64,000 bases of DNA from contig NZ_WTYD01000001.1 in the NCBI RefSeq assembly GCF_009827295.1, positions 1,798,001 through 1,862,000 on the forward strand. Reading direction: 5' to 3'. Positions within the stretch are counted from its first letter, which is position 1. Every line of letters starts with the position of its first letter. This stretch comes from Qipengyuania pelagi. GTDB taxonomy: Bacteria > Pseudomonadota > Alphaproteobacteria > Sphingomonadales > Sphingomonadaceae. Made by a program: the position numbers and the translations under genes. This document shows, one piece after another, positions 24,967-34,147 of this stretch. The notes under the pieces were generated by a model, which was not told the DNA's origin, searched no databases, and saw only the letters and a program-made list of their open reading frames with translations.

Positions 24967-26025
24967 ATGGCGCGAAATATGATCCTGGCGAGTGTGGTGC
25001 TCGCCTCATTTTGTCTGAGCGCGCCGTCGCCCGCGATCGCACACGCCAAAGCCGTGCAATCCCCAACCGGAATCCGTGTGCTGGAGCAAACCCGGATCGA
25101 CGATCGTATGGTGGAGCTTCGTATCCAGACCGATGCCGTCCGAGGTGACCTGAAGATCCGGGTCCTGCTTCCAGCCAATTACGATCCAGCCGATCCGCGC
25201 CGATACCCTGTCCTCTATCTCCTCCACGGCGGAAGCAATCCCGCCAACCCCGCGACCTCCTCAGACTGGAGCGAAAAGGGCGGCGTGGTCGAAACGACTG
25301 CGGATAGCGATCTGATCGTCGTGATGCCGGACGGCGGAAACGGGGGCTGGTATACCGATTGGGCGTTTCCCGGCGATGTCGGGCCGCTGAACTGGCAGAC
25401 CTTCCACATGGAGCAGATTGTCCCGTTCATCGATCAAAACTTCAAGACCATCGCCGACAAGCGGGGCAGAGCCATCGCGGGCCTTTCTATGGGTGGATAC
25501 GGTGCCTTGCGCTACGCAGCGCGCTATCCCGAGAATTTCGCCTTCGTCGCCAGTTTTTCGGGCGCGCTGAATATGCTGAACCCGCAGCAGCAGCGGGTCA
25601 TCTACGTGACCGAGAAGGCGGATGGAAAGCCGACCGATGGCCCGTTCGGCGTCGGCTCGCCACTGCCGGTCGCGGCCGATGCGGTCTGGACAGAAGCCGA
25701 CCCGGTCGCGAGCACCAGCTTTCCGCCGAGCAACCTCGCAGGAATGAAGGTGGCGCTCTACACTGGGTCGGGCAATAGTCCGAACGACCCCGACGCCCCC
25801 TTCCCCACCAATGTCGAAGGGGCGATCGAACCGTCGAGCTATCGCCTGGCGATGGCTCTCAACGAGGCAGGCGTGCCGTTCACGCTCACCGATTACGGCA
25901 GGGGAGAAGGCATCGCCGATTGCGAAGGCGAACACACCTGGGGCTGCTGGAAGGCGGCCTTGCGCGATGTCCTTCCTGACATGATGGACGAATTCGACCG
26001 GCTCGAACCCAACGGGGAGCGGTGA
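24967..26025 (+). CDS. Secreted alpha/beta-fold esterase (antigen-85/esterase D type)
   Basis: A 352-residue protein with a cleavable signal peptide (MILASVVLASFCLSAPSPAIAHA). The alpha/beta hydrolase core begins at YPVLYLLHGG; the nucleophile Ser is in GLSMGGYGALRYA (about residue 175). The acid and His are expected in the C-terminal region, with HTWGCWKAALRDVLPDM as the likely His segment. It probably removes acyl groups from carbohydrate or aromatic esters in the periplasm. A GGGAGAGAG run precedes the ATG. Its position between MarR and the GH3/TBDR operon suggests a plant-glycoside or acylated-sugar scavenging cluster. Confidence 0.88.
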   Translation: MARNMILASVVLASFCLSAPSPAIAHAKAVQSPTGIRVLEQTRIDDRMVELRIQTDAVRGDLKIRVLLPANYDPADPRRYPVLYLLHGGSNPANPATSSDWSEKGGVVETTADSDLIVVMPDGGNGGWYTDWAFPGDVGPLNWQTFHMEQIVPFIDQNFKTIADKRGRAIAGLSMGGYGALRYAARYPENFAFVASFSGALNMLNPQQQRVIYVTEKADGKPTDGPFGVGSPLPVAADAVWTEADPVASTSFPPSNLAGMKVALYTGSGNSPNDPDAPFPTNVEGAIEPSSYRLAMALNEAGVPFTLTDYGRGEGIADCEGEHTWGCWKAALRDVLPDMMDEFDRLEPNGER

Positions 26026-26058
26026 CGCCCCCGCACGGGTTTGAACCCCTAAGTCGCT

Positions 26059-28326
26059 TCAGCCGCCATTGCGCCAGCGCTTCGCTTCCAGGCGGATGGT
26101 CTTGCGCGCAACGATCGTCTCGGCATCGGTGCCGAGCCCGATTTCGTATTCGCCCTCCGGCATCGTCCAGACCCCATCGCGATTGTCCGCGAGCAGGCGC
26201 TGGTCGATTGCGAGATCGAGCTGGCGCGCCTCTCCGGCAGGGAGTTCCGCCTTGGCGAAACCCACCAGGCGCCGCATCGGCTGCCCGTTGCGCGAGAGCA
26301 GATAGAGCTGCGGCACTGCGGCACCGGGACGCTGCCCGATATTGCTGACGCGGACGGAGGCGCGATCCCTGTCGAGCGTGAAATCGTCAAACGCAAACCG
26401 GGTGTATCCCAATCCGAATCCGAACGGAAACAGCGCCTCCGCCTGTGTGCGGGCGAGCCAGCGATAGCCGATCTCGGCGTCTTCCACCTCGTAATCGGCG
26501 ACCAGCTCGTAACCCGGACTCGGTTCGCTGCCGGTGAAGTCGAGGCCCAACTCCAGAGCGCCGGGAATCTCGGGACGGGGCAGGTCCCCGGCCGACCGGG
26601 GGAAGCTGAGCGGCAGGCGCCCGCCCGGATAGGCGTCACCCGCAATGACCTCAGCTATCGCCTCGCCACCCCGTATGCCGGGATACCATGCCTGGAGGAC
26701 GGCGGCGCTATCGGCGAGCCAGGGCATGGCGACCGGGCCGCCCGTTTCGAGGACGACGATGGTGCGCGGATTGGCTTTGGCGACGGCGGCGATCAGCGCG
26801 TCCTGCCCATCGGGAAGGGACAGGTCGGGAAGGTCGAAGCCCTCGCTCATCCACTGGGTCGCGAAAACGATCACGACATCGGCCAGCGCTGCGAGCGCGG
26901 CGGCATCGCTGACATAACGCCCGTCACGAAAATCGATCCGCGCTTCGGGATAGCGTTCGCGCAATGCCTTGAGCGGGGACGATCGATGATATTGCTGCGT
27001 CAGCACGCGGGAATACGGCCCGATATCGCCATAGGGGCGGATGATGGCGGCGCCCCCCTCGCCATGCGCCTGGCTGGAGCCCGCGCCTGACAGGACTCCG
27101 GCATCGGCGTAGCCACCGACCACCAGGATACGCTTGGGCGCTTCCACGAGGGGAAGAATTCCGCCCTCGTTCCGCAGCAGCACCATCCCCGCCGTCGCGA
27201 CATCCTTGGACGCCTCGGCATTGGCTTCGTAGTCGATCGCACCGCCCGGTTCGGCAGGGTCCTTGTCCAGTCCCAAACGATAGACCGCCGTGAGGATGCG
27301 TTCGTTCATCGCATCGAGCTGCGCATCCCAGCGGGGGTCTGCATTCGCTCGGGCAAGCAGTTGGTCCTCGAAATAGACTTCCTTGTCGAGCGATGCGGCG
27401 GATTGCTGATCGAGCCCGGCGATCGCCGCCTTTAGTGAGGGAACGGCGCCCCAATCCGACATCACGAAACCGGGATAGCCCCAGGCGTCGCGCAGAATTT
27501 CGGTCAGCAGCCATTCGCTGGCGCAGGCATTCTCGCCATTGACCTTGTTGTAGGCGCACATGATCGCGCCCGGCTCGCCTTCCTCCAGCGCGATTTCGAA
27601 GGCGAGCAGGTCGCTTTCCCGCGCCGCATCGCGCCCGATCCGCACGTCGATGAAGCGCCGCCCGGTTTCCTGACCGTTGAGCGCGAAGTGCTTGACGGTG
27701 GATATGATCCGGTTCGACTGGATGCCTCGCACCGATGCCCCGGCGAGCTTGCCGGTCAGGAGAGGATCTTCGGAGAAATATTCGAAGGTCCGGCCGTTGC
27801 GCGGGTCGCGCGTCAGATTGGCCCCGCCGGCAAGGAGGATGTCGAACCCCTTGGCCCTCGCCTCGCTGCCGATAATCCGGCCCATCCGTTCGATCAGTGC
27901 GGGATCGAAACTGGCGCCTTGCGCAACACTGGAGGGAAATGGGGTGGCGAAATCACCTCTGAGACCCGCGATATAGGTCACACCCAACGGCCCGTCCGTT
28001 TCGTGCAGCGGCGGGATGCCGAGCCGAGGGATACCGGGAATATAGCCCGCACCGGGAATGGCTTCTTCGGGGATAGGGCCGGGAAACGGAATGGCGCGGT
28101 AGCCCCTCGTAAGGGTCACTCGCTCGGCGCCCTCCATGCGTTCGGCCGTCTCCGATGCCTTGGCCGCCGCCGCCCGCCACTCGTCCGATCGGGTCCACTC
28201 CTGCGCCGGCTCGCCCCCTTCCCCTGAACTCGGATCGCCTTGAGCGGCCAGAGGGACAGCGAGCGGCAAGGCGAGGATCGCGAGAGTGATGCGCGAGGCA
28301 GCTCTATGTAGGGTCCGGCGGGCCAT
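26059..28326 (-). CDS. Glycoside hydrolase family 3 beta-glucosidase, secreted
   Basis: A 755-residue GH3 enzyme with signal peptide (ITLAILALPLAVPLAAQG). The barrel contains HETDGPLGVTY, the KHF motif at 212-214 (STVKHFALNGQE) and the nucleophile Asp291 in GFVMSDWGAV. The alpha/beta sandwich (VLLRNEGGILPL, GRLPLSFPRS) and C-terminal fibronectin III domain (FPFGFGLGYTRF) are complete. It hydrolyses beta-linked glucosides, most likely in the periplasm. The ATG overlaps the stop of the TBDR gene as TGATG, so uptake and hydrolysis are co-translated. It is an intact counterpart of the degenerate GH3-like protein at 4405-6213. Confidence 0.95.
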   Translation of the reverse strand: MARRTLHRAASRITLAILALPLAVPLAAQGDPSSGEGGEPAQEWTRSDEWRAAAAKASETAERMEGAERVTLTRGYRAIPFPGPIPEEAIPGAGYIPGIPRLGIPPLHETDGPLGVTYIAGLRGDFATPFPSSVAQGASFDPALIERMGRIIGSEARAKGFDILLAGGANLTRDPRNGRTFEYFSEDPLLTGKLAGASVRGIQSNRIISTVKHFALNGQETGRRFIDVRIGRDAARESDLLAFEIALEEGEPGAIMCAYNKVNGENACASEWLLTEILRDAWGYPGFVMSDWGAVPSLKAAIAGLDQQSAASLDKEVYFEDQLLARANADPRWDAQLDAMNERILTAVYRLGLDKDPAEPGGAIDYEANAEASKDVATAGMVLLRNEGGILPLVEAPKRILVVGGYADAGVLSGAGSSQAHGEGGAAIIRPYGDIGPYSRVLTQQYHRSSPLKALRERYPEARIDFRDGRYVSDAAALAALADVVIVFATQWMSEGFDLPDLSLPDGQDALIAAVAKANPRTIVVLETGGPVAMPWLADSAAVLQAWYPGIRGGEAIAEVIAGDAYPGGRLPLSFPRSAGDLPRPEIPGALELGLDFTGSEPSPGYELVADYEVEDAEIGYRWLARTQAEALFPFGFGLGYTRFAFDDFTLDRDRASVRVSNIGQRPGAAVPQLYLLSRNGQPMRRLVGFAKAELPAGEARQLDLAIDQRLLADNRDGVWTMPEGEYEIGLGTDAETIVARKTIRLEAKRWRNGG

Positions 28327-30560
28327 CAGAAATCCACTCCCACACGGACGCCGAAAGTGCGCGGATCGGCGAAGGTGGCGCTGCCGAACGGGATGGCGAT
28401 CCCCGAATCCGCGCTGGTCAGCGTGATCTCGTTTTCGAGATTGCGGGCAAACGCCGACACCGTGAGGCCGTTCGCGTCGTTGCGATAGGTCAGTGTGATA
28501 TCGGTTTTGGTATAACCGGGCTGATAAAACTCGATCAGCCGTTCAAGATCGGTGAGGTCGTATTCGCTGCTGAATTGCGTGCGCACCGATGCCTCGAGTC
28601 CCCCATCGGCGCCCACAGCGATCGTATAGGACGCACCGACATAACCCGACAGGTCGGGGCTGCGCGACAGACTCCGCCCGGAGAAGTCGACGCCCGGAGC
28701 GGGCTGGAAATCGTCATAGCGCGCATCGAGCAGATTGACCCCGGCTTCGAGCCGCAGTCCCGCCATGGGCACGAACACGCCCTCCAGCTCGATCCCGTCG
28801 ATCTTCGCAAGCGCCGCGTTGCGCGTGAGCTGACAGGGCGCGCCACAGATATTGCTCGTCTGCGACAGCTGGAGATTGCTGTAATCGTAATGGAAGAGCG
28901 CGCCGTTCAGGCGCAGCGAACGGTCGGCATTGGCGAGCTTGAAGCCGAGTTCGTAGGCGGTCAGGGTTTCCGGCTCGTAATACAGTGCATCCGCCGTGAA
29001 GCGGCACCCCGGCTGCGTGCCGATCTCGCACCCATCGTTGAATCCGCCCGCCTTGTATCCCGTCGCGACATAACTGTAGAGCAACCCGATCGGGCTCGCA
29101 TAGTCGAGGCCGACGCGCCAGGTCACCTTGTCGAAGCTGGCGGCCGCATCGTTGACTTGCAGGACGATGCGATTGCCGGGGATCATGACGGCGGGATTGG
29201 TATCGAAGGCGGTTTCGCCGATCCGGGATTTGTCGTCATAGGAATAGCGCGCGCCGAGCGTTGCCGTGAGATCGTCGATGATCTCGTAACTCGCCTGACC
29301 GAAAACGGACTTGTTCTTCGCCTTGGTCGGCCCTTGGACGAATTCGTAATTGGTCGCGAAGGCTGGCAGCCCGAGCACTTGCGGGTTGAGCAGGGTCAAC
29401 CTGACGAAGGATTCCTCGCTGAAGAAATAGCCGCCGAATTGAGCTGCGAACCGGTCGCCATCGGAATAGGCCAGACGCAATTCGTGGCTTTGCTGGGACT
29501 GTTCCCCGCTCAGCGTCGCAGGAACGCGCCCTCCCACCAGCGTCGTTTGCAGCGAGTTGGGAAATTCCCGGTAGCTGCCGAGATAGGTCAGCGTGAAATC
29601 GCCCGGACTCCATTCGAATTGTCCGGTGACGCCGCGGTCGGTGATATCGCGAATGGGCTCCTGGCCCTGGCGGAAAGTGTTGGTGCGCGCCGCCTTGGCA
29701 TCCGGGTCGAGATAGGTCGGGCGGGTTCCCGGCACGATGCCGGAGAAGAAATTGGCGAGCGGGACGGCGTTGATCGTGCGCCCTCCGATATCCGAATAGT
29801 CCCCGATGACGTCGATCCGCACATCCGGGGCCGGTTCGAAACGGAGCGAGACCCTGCCCGACAGATTGTTCTTGAACGGATCGTACTCGTAACCGTCACT
29901 GGTCCCGTTGATGATGTAGGAATCCCTTCGGTCGAGATTGCCCGCCACACGGATGGCAAGGATGTCAGCCACGGGAATGTTGACCGCCCCGCTCGCCACG
30001 ATGTGATCGTAACTCTCGTATGTCAGGCTGGCGGTGCCGGAGAATTCGTCCATGACGGGCCGACGGCTGAGGACGTTGATGAGACCTGCGGTCGTATTGC
30101 GACCGTAAAGCGTCCCCTGGGGGCCGCGCAGGACCTCGACCCGCTCGACATCGAAGAAGCTGACCTCCTGCGCCTGCGGGCGTGCGATATAGATATCGTT
30201 GACGAGGAAGCCGGCGGACGGATCGCCCTTTTCGCTGTCGTCATCGGACGTCACCCCGCGGATCGTGATCTGGAGCCCGTTATCGCGCACGATGGAGAGG
30301 TTCGGCGCCGCCTTTTCGAGCTGGGTGGGATTGGTGATGCCCTGCTCCTGCAAGGCCTCCCCAGAAATCGCGCTGAGAGCCACCGGGGTCTCGTCAGCGA
30401 CCGAGCGTGTCCGGTTGGCCGTGACGATGATCAGACCGGAATCCAGCGGCTCCGCCATGTCCTGATCGTCCGCGGGAGCGGCATTGGTGGTTTGCGCCAG
30501 AACCATCGAAGGATGGATGACGCTGGCGAAGGCAACGAGGCTCAAGTGTTTAAGTTTCAT
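28326..30560 (-). CDS. TonB-dependent receptor
   Basis: A 744-residue outer membrane receptor. The signal peptide ends at HPSMVLAQ, a TonB-box-like IIVTANRTR follows at about residues 44-52, then the plug (AAPNLSIVRDNGLQITIRGV, VEVLRGPQGTLYGRNTTAG) and a 22-strand barrel ending in FGVRVGVDF. It is of the general Sphingomonas substrate-receptor type. Coupled to the GH3 glucosidase gene and divergent from CMD and SDR genes, it likely imports a glycoside or aromatic oligomer. GGGAGAG precedes the ATG at good spacing. A motif shared with the esterase promoter lies 47 bp upstream. Confidence 0.95.
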   Translation of the reverse strand: MKLKHLSLVAFASVIHPSMVLAQTTNAAPADDQDMAEPLDSGLIIVTANRTRSVADETPVALSAISGEALQEQGITNPTQLEKAAPNLSIVRDNGLQITIRGVTSDDDSEKGDPSAGFLVNDIYIARPQAQEVSFFDVERVEVLRGPQGTLYGRNTTAGLINVLSRRPVMDEFSGTASLTYESYDHIVASGAVNIPVADILAIRVAGNLDRRDSYIINGTSDGYEYDPFKNNLSGRVSLRFEPAPDVRIDVIGDYSDIGGRTINAVPLANFFSGIVPGTRPTYLDPDAKAARTNTFRQGQEPIRDITDRGVTGQFEWSPGDFTLTYLGSYREFPNSLQTTLVGGRVPATLSGEQSQQSHELRLAYSDGDRFAAQFGGYFFSEESFVRLTLLNPQVLGLPAFATNYEFVQGPTKAKNKSVFGQASYEIIDDLTATLGARYSYDDKSRIGETAFDTNPAVMIPGNRIVLQVNDAAASFDKVTWRVGLDYASPIGLLYSYVATGYKAGGFNDGCEIGTQPGCRFTADALYYEPETLTAYELGFKLANADRSLRLNGALFHYDYSNLQLSQTSNICGAPCQLTRNAALAKIDGIELEGVFVPMAGLRLEAGVNLLDARYDDFQPAPGVDFSGRSLSRSPDLSGYVGASYTIAVGADGGLEASVRTQFSSEYDLTDLERLIEFYQPGYTKTDITLTYRNDANGLTVSAFARNLENEITLTSADSGIAIPFGSATFADPRTFGVRVGVDF

Positions 30561-30606
30561 GGCCGTTCTCTCCCGGTTTTATCTCTTCGGCAGCTTCCTA
30601 CGCCTC

Positions 30607-30625
30607 ATGTATCTCTATCGTCAAG
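30607..30625 (-). promoter_or_regulatory. Shared promoter/operator motif, TBDR copy
   Basis: CTTGACGATAGAGATACAT on the minus strand, 47 bp before the TBDR ATG, corresponds to the motif at 24908-24926. It overlaps two small dyads, TCAAG-N3-CTTGA (30621-30633) and TATC-N5-GATA. It is a candidate MarR site or a common promoter class. Confidence 0.5.
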
Positions 30626-30648
30626 ATACTTGATTGTTGAGATTTAGC

Positions 30649-30664
30649 GGCTATCACGATAGCC
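30649..30664. promoter_or_regulatory. Perfect dyad in divergent promoter region
   Basis: GGCTATC-AC-GATAGCC is a perfect 7-bp inverted repeat between the divergent TBDR and CMD-family genes. Its TATC/GATA arms resemble those in the neighbouring motif, so it may be a second operator for the same regulator. Confidence 0.45.
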
Positions 30665-30802
30665 ACGTGCGAGGTGGCCGAATGGTTCGGAAAAGGGACG
30701 TGGTGTCGATGATCGCCTCGGATACATCAGAGGTGCAATGCCGCTTGGCACCGGACGCGGAACGCCGCGCCCGCGATGCGCAATGAAAGGGAACCCCAAT
30801 CG

Positions 30803-31360
30803 ATGACCGTTCTGAAACCGCTGGACGATGCCGAAATGGACGAGCGGCAGCGTCGCCTGATGGACGCGATGCTGGCGCACGGGCGCGACTACGCGGTGTT
30901 CCGCACGATGCTGCACCACCCTGCCGCCATGGAGGCGTTTCTGGGTTGGGGATCCTATATCCTGTCGGATCAGAACACGCTCAGCGTGGCGCTTCGCGAG
31001 CTCGCGATCCTGCGCACGGGCGCGCTGCGCCGCTGCGAGTACGAATTTCTCCGTCACGCAGTGATCGCCCGCAAGCATGGCTTCACGGATCAGATGCTGC
31101 GCGCCATCGCCCTCGGCGATAGCACGCCGCTCGACGACGCGATGGGATTGGTCATGCAGGCGGTCGACGAACTTATCGAGGGGGGACGCATCGCGCCGGA
31201 CACGTTCGAGCGTGTCCGCTCAGCCTTCGGGGATCGCACCGCGATCGATCTCGTCTGGACGGTCGGCCAGTATTCGCAGGTCTGCATGTTCCTGCTGACC
31301 GCCGGGGTCGAGCCCGATCCCGATATCGCCGACGATCCCTTGCGGGAGCTGTTCGCATGA
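30803..31360 (+). CDS. Carboxymuconolactone decarboxylase (CMD) family protein
   Basis: About 185 residues of the CMD/AhpD-like all-alpha fold. The diagnostic stretch is LRELAILRTGALRRCEYEFLRHAVIARKHGFT (about residues 70-101). The AhpD CxxC pair is absent, as in the large sphingomonad CMD group of unknown substrate. A second segment, AVDELIEGGRIAPDTFERVRSAFGD, also matches this group. The start ATG 30803 has AGGGAA upstream; ATG 30776 is nine codons earlier. It overlaps the SDR gene by ATGA (31357-31360). Probably an isomerase, decarboxylase or accessory protein in aromatic degradation. Confidence 0.85.
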   Translation: MTVLKPLDDAEMDERQRRLMDAMLAHGRDYAVFRTMLHHPAAMEAFLGWGSYILSDQNTLSVALRELAILRTGALRRCEYEFLRHAVIARKHGFTDQMLRAIALGDSTPLDDAMGLVMQAVDELIEGGRIAPDTFERVRSAFGDRTAIDLVWTVGQYSQVCMFLLTAGVEPDPDIADDPLRELFA

Positions 31361-32151
31361 GCGGCCGTCTGGCGGGCAAGCGGATCGCAATCCTCGGCGC
31401 GGGCCAGACCCGCGGCGATACGGAGGGCAATGGCCGCGCAATGGCCCGCATCTTTTCCCGAGAGGGCGCCGACCTTCTGTTGATCGATCGCGACGAATCG
31501 GCGGCACAAGCGACGGCGGACATTTGCACCGGCCCCAATGCCGTCATGGTCGCCGATGTCGCCGAGGAAGGGGCTGCCGATCGCATCGCCGAAGCGGCAA
31601 AGGCGCGCTGGGGCGGTCTCGACGGCCTCGTCTACAATATCGGCATCGGCGACGGGGGCGACGGCCCGGCGGGCAGGGTCGAAGACGAAGCCTGGGACCG
31701 GATCATGCTGGTCAACCTGACTGCGGCGCGGCGCGTGATGGGGGCATGTATCCCCTTGCTGCGCGACAGCGGGCACGGCGCCATCGTCGCCATATCCTCC
31801 CTCGCCTCGATCGCGCCCAGCCCCATGATATCCTACTCGGTCTCCAAGGCCGGGATGAACCGGCTGGTGCAAAGCGTCGCCTTCCACGAGGCCGCCCATC
31901 AGGTGCGCTGCAACGCCATCACGCCGGGACTGATCGACACGCCGATGGCGATCGAAGGCCACAGCAAGGCCAGCGGCATCGACAAGGAGGCGCTGAGAAA
32001 GGGCCGCGACCGCGCCGTTCCGATGGGCCATATGGGCCGTGCCGAAGATGTCGCCTTCGCCGCCCTCTATCTGATGAGCGACGAGGCGAAATTCGTGACC
32101 GGAGTGATCCTGCCGGTCGACGGAGGCTCTTCGGTCAAGGTCGCTATCTGA
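31357..32151 (+). CDS. Short-chain dehydrogenase/reductase
   Basis: A 264-residue classical SDR. The NAD(P) motif is the extended form GAGQTRGDTEGNGRAMA seen in one sphingomonad subgroup; Asp in LLIDRDES suggests NAD(H). The catalytic Ser-Tyr-Lys are in AISSLASIAPSPMISYSVSKAG. The C terminus MSDEAKFVTGVILPVDGGSS is normal. The start overlaps the CMD-family gene, so they form a two-gene operon divergent from TBDR-GH3. It likely oxidises a hydroxyl or dihydrodiol intermediate; the substrate is unknown. Confidence 0.93.
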   Translation: MSGRLAGKRIAILGAGQTRGDTEGNGRAMARIFSREGADLLLIDRDESAAQATADICTGPNAVMVADVAEEGAADRIAEAAKARWGGLDGLVYNIGIGDGGDGPAGRVEDEAWDRIMLVNLTAARRVMGACIPLLRDSGHGAIVAISSLASIAPSPMISYSVSKAGMNRLVQSVAFHEAAHQVRCNAITPGLIDTPMAIEGHSKASGIDKEALRKGRDRAVPMGHMGRAEDVAFAALYLMSDEAKFVTGVILPVDGGSSVKVAI

Positions 32152-32294
32152 CAGCAGGAGACGCAGCGGTCCGCTACAGCGCGATGAGCGTACCAAGCAA
32201 ATGGCGATCTCGTCTCGCTGCGGAAGCGAGAACAGATTGACATGATGTTCGCCTTACATCGAACGCAACCTCAGGCCTAAACGTCGAAAATTGG

Positions 32295-33032
32295 GTGGAT
32301 AGGCGAATGGCTGCTTACATGATCGCCGCCATTGCCTTCACCGGATTGACGGTCAACCGAAGCGGGCGACCGAGTGTCCATGATGTCAGCGCCGCTATCT
32401 CACCTGCCAGCTGGTTCGGGATGATCGGTGCCAATGGCTCGGGCAGGACCACGCTGCTACGCGCCATGGCCGGAAGGCTGCCGATTGGGGCGGGTAGCTG
32501 TGCGATCCTCGGCGAGGAGCAAGCGCATGACCGCAGTGCCCGCGCGCGAGCAGTCGGGTTCGCCCCACCGATCGAGCATCTCCCCACCTTATTGAAAGTG
32601 CGCGAGCTGCTCAGTCTTGCGGGCGATCCGGCCGCTTTTCAGCAGGAGCGCAGCGCAGGGCTATAGCAGGCGCTCGGCATCAAAGAGCTGCTCGATCTGC
32701 CTGTGGGCAAATGCTCATCCGGCATGCGCCAGCGCGCCACCTTAGCGCTGGCCTTTGCGGTGCCCCCTCGCATCGTGATCCTAGATGAGCCGTTCAACTG
32801 GCTCGACCCTGTAGCGACCTTCGATGTTCGAGCCGCGCTTGCTCAAATGGTCAAGGGAGGGCTCACGCTCATTACGGCCCTGCATGACCTGAGCACTCAG
32901 AGCGGCTTCCGCGACGGTGGGATCGTGTTGACGAAAGGACGCGTCAGCTTGCAGCTCAACGGCGCGAGATTGCGTGCGGGACGGAATGATGCGGCCGGGT
33001 TCGAGCGTGCTTTGGTCGCGGCCCTTCGCTAA
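32295..33032 (+). pseudogene. ABC transporter ATPase interrupted by an amber codon
   Basis: One frame of 246 codons interrupted by TAG at 32664-32666. Before the stop are Walker A GANGSGRTT, with Arg in place of the invariant Lys, and a Q-loop region. After it, in the same frame, come the signature-like CSSGMRQRATLALAFA, Walker B RIVILDEPFNWLDP and an H-loop LITALHDLS. Both halves belong to one ABC ATPase, so this is a nonsense mutation and not two genes. The signature deviates from LSGGQ as well. No permease gene is adjacent. Composition is less GC-rich than the surrounding genes. Almost certainly non-functional, unless the amber is suppressed. Confidence 0.82.
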
Positions 33033-33322
33033 CTGCCAGCCACCGATACCAAATGTCTTCGTCTGGGCCGTTAGCGGAACGGCACCTCCTGACATGTCTG
33101 CCGTCAAATATCTACTCTCAGCTGTCGACCCAGTTCTTACCGGTCTTTTAATAGGTCCTAGCTACTGACATTCGCCGTGGCCGTCGCACATTTTGTACGT
33201 TGTCATCTTCCTAGATTGAGAAGCCACATTTCACAGGGTCCGGATCTCGGATCCAATCCACTTGCATTACTGTGATTCATTCGAAGACAGTTCCGATAAA
33301 TATTTCTCTCAAGCGAAAAACG

Positions 33323-34147
33323 CTAACGATCCGCGACTGTAGGAACTTCGCTAACAACCACCTCGTCAGAACGGCGGTCAATTGACCACACCATCCGTTC
33401 TCGAGATCTGTCCCACGAAATCGCTTGCCCGCCAGTGGATATACCGACTGTGGCGAGGTGGTTCAGGGTCGATCCCGCTGGTGGTCGAGACAGGACGTAA
33501 AGTTCTTCTCGGTCATGACCTGTAACATAAAGGAGTCCATCGTCGCCCCAGACGCCGCCAGAGGTGCTGTAGGGCGCGAATCGCTCGAGCACGGTGTCTG
33601 GAAACAGCCAGCTCTGTTGGCGCACGAAATCATCGTCGTATTGCACCATCACGGTAAAGCGATGGCCCCGGTCCGCCTCTCCACCCCGTCCATCGTAGTT
33701 GGCGAAGCCAGCCCACCAAGACCCTTCGTGCCGAGTGAACCAAGTGATCGAACCGATGCCGGGTCCAAGGCTTCGGCTGCGGAGATGTTTCAGCGTTTTG
33801 GCGTCGAACCATTCAAGCGAACTGGCCATGGGAACGCGCGGATAGTTCGAATGCGCACAGACGAGTTCGTCCCCATCCACCTCACATGAATTGAGATGCT
33901 GGAATACACGGTCGTCGCCAGCCCATTCGGCGCGTTTCTCTCCGGTATTCCGATCATACGCGGCGATGCGGTTATTGTCGATGGCGTAGAACAGGTCCGG
34001 ACCTACGGCGACACCCTGATGGGCTTCCTCCGCACGATAGCGACGCGTCTCCTGTGCCACGCGTTCGTGAGCCCATGCTGCAGCCGGAATCGCGAGAGCA
34101 CAGATCGCTATTGCGAGAGGAAAACTGGATAGTCCCCGCACCGTCAA
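33323..34147 (-). CDS. Secreted beta-propeller-like protein of unknown function
   Basis: A 274-residue protein with a signal peptide (FPLAIAICALAIPAAAWAH). The mature part shows repeating blade-like strands (GPDLFYAIDNNRIAAYDRNTG, DGLLYVTGHDREELYVLSRP, GGQAISWDRS), suggesting a beta-propeller. It starts with TTG (complement of 34145-34147) overlapping the TGA of the preceding TBDR gene, so it is translationally coupled to that receptor. Because the cluster also has a PhoD phosphatase on the other side, it may take part in periplasmic handling of a phosphorylated substrate. No catalytic motif is visible. Confidence 0.7.
   Translation of the reverse strand: MTVRGLSSFPLAIAICALAIPAAAWAHERVAQETRRYRAEEAHQGVAVGPDLFYAIDNNRIAAYDRNTGEKRAEWAGDDRVFQHLNSCEVDGDELVCAHSNYPRVPMASSLEWFDAKTLKHLRSRSLGPGIGSITWFTRHEGSWWAGFANYDGRGGEADRGHRFTVMVQYDDDFVRQQSWLFPDTVLERFAPYSTSGGVWGDDGLLYVTGHDREELYVLSRPPAGSTLNHLATVGISTGGQAISWDRSRERMVWSIDRRSDEVVVSEVPTVADR

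Noticed and set aside
28575..30647. 690-codon plus-strand frame opposite the TBDR gene
   Set aside because: Antisense shadow of a GC-rich gene; no motif, and the minus-strand receptor is unambiguous.
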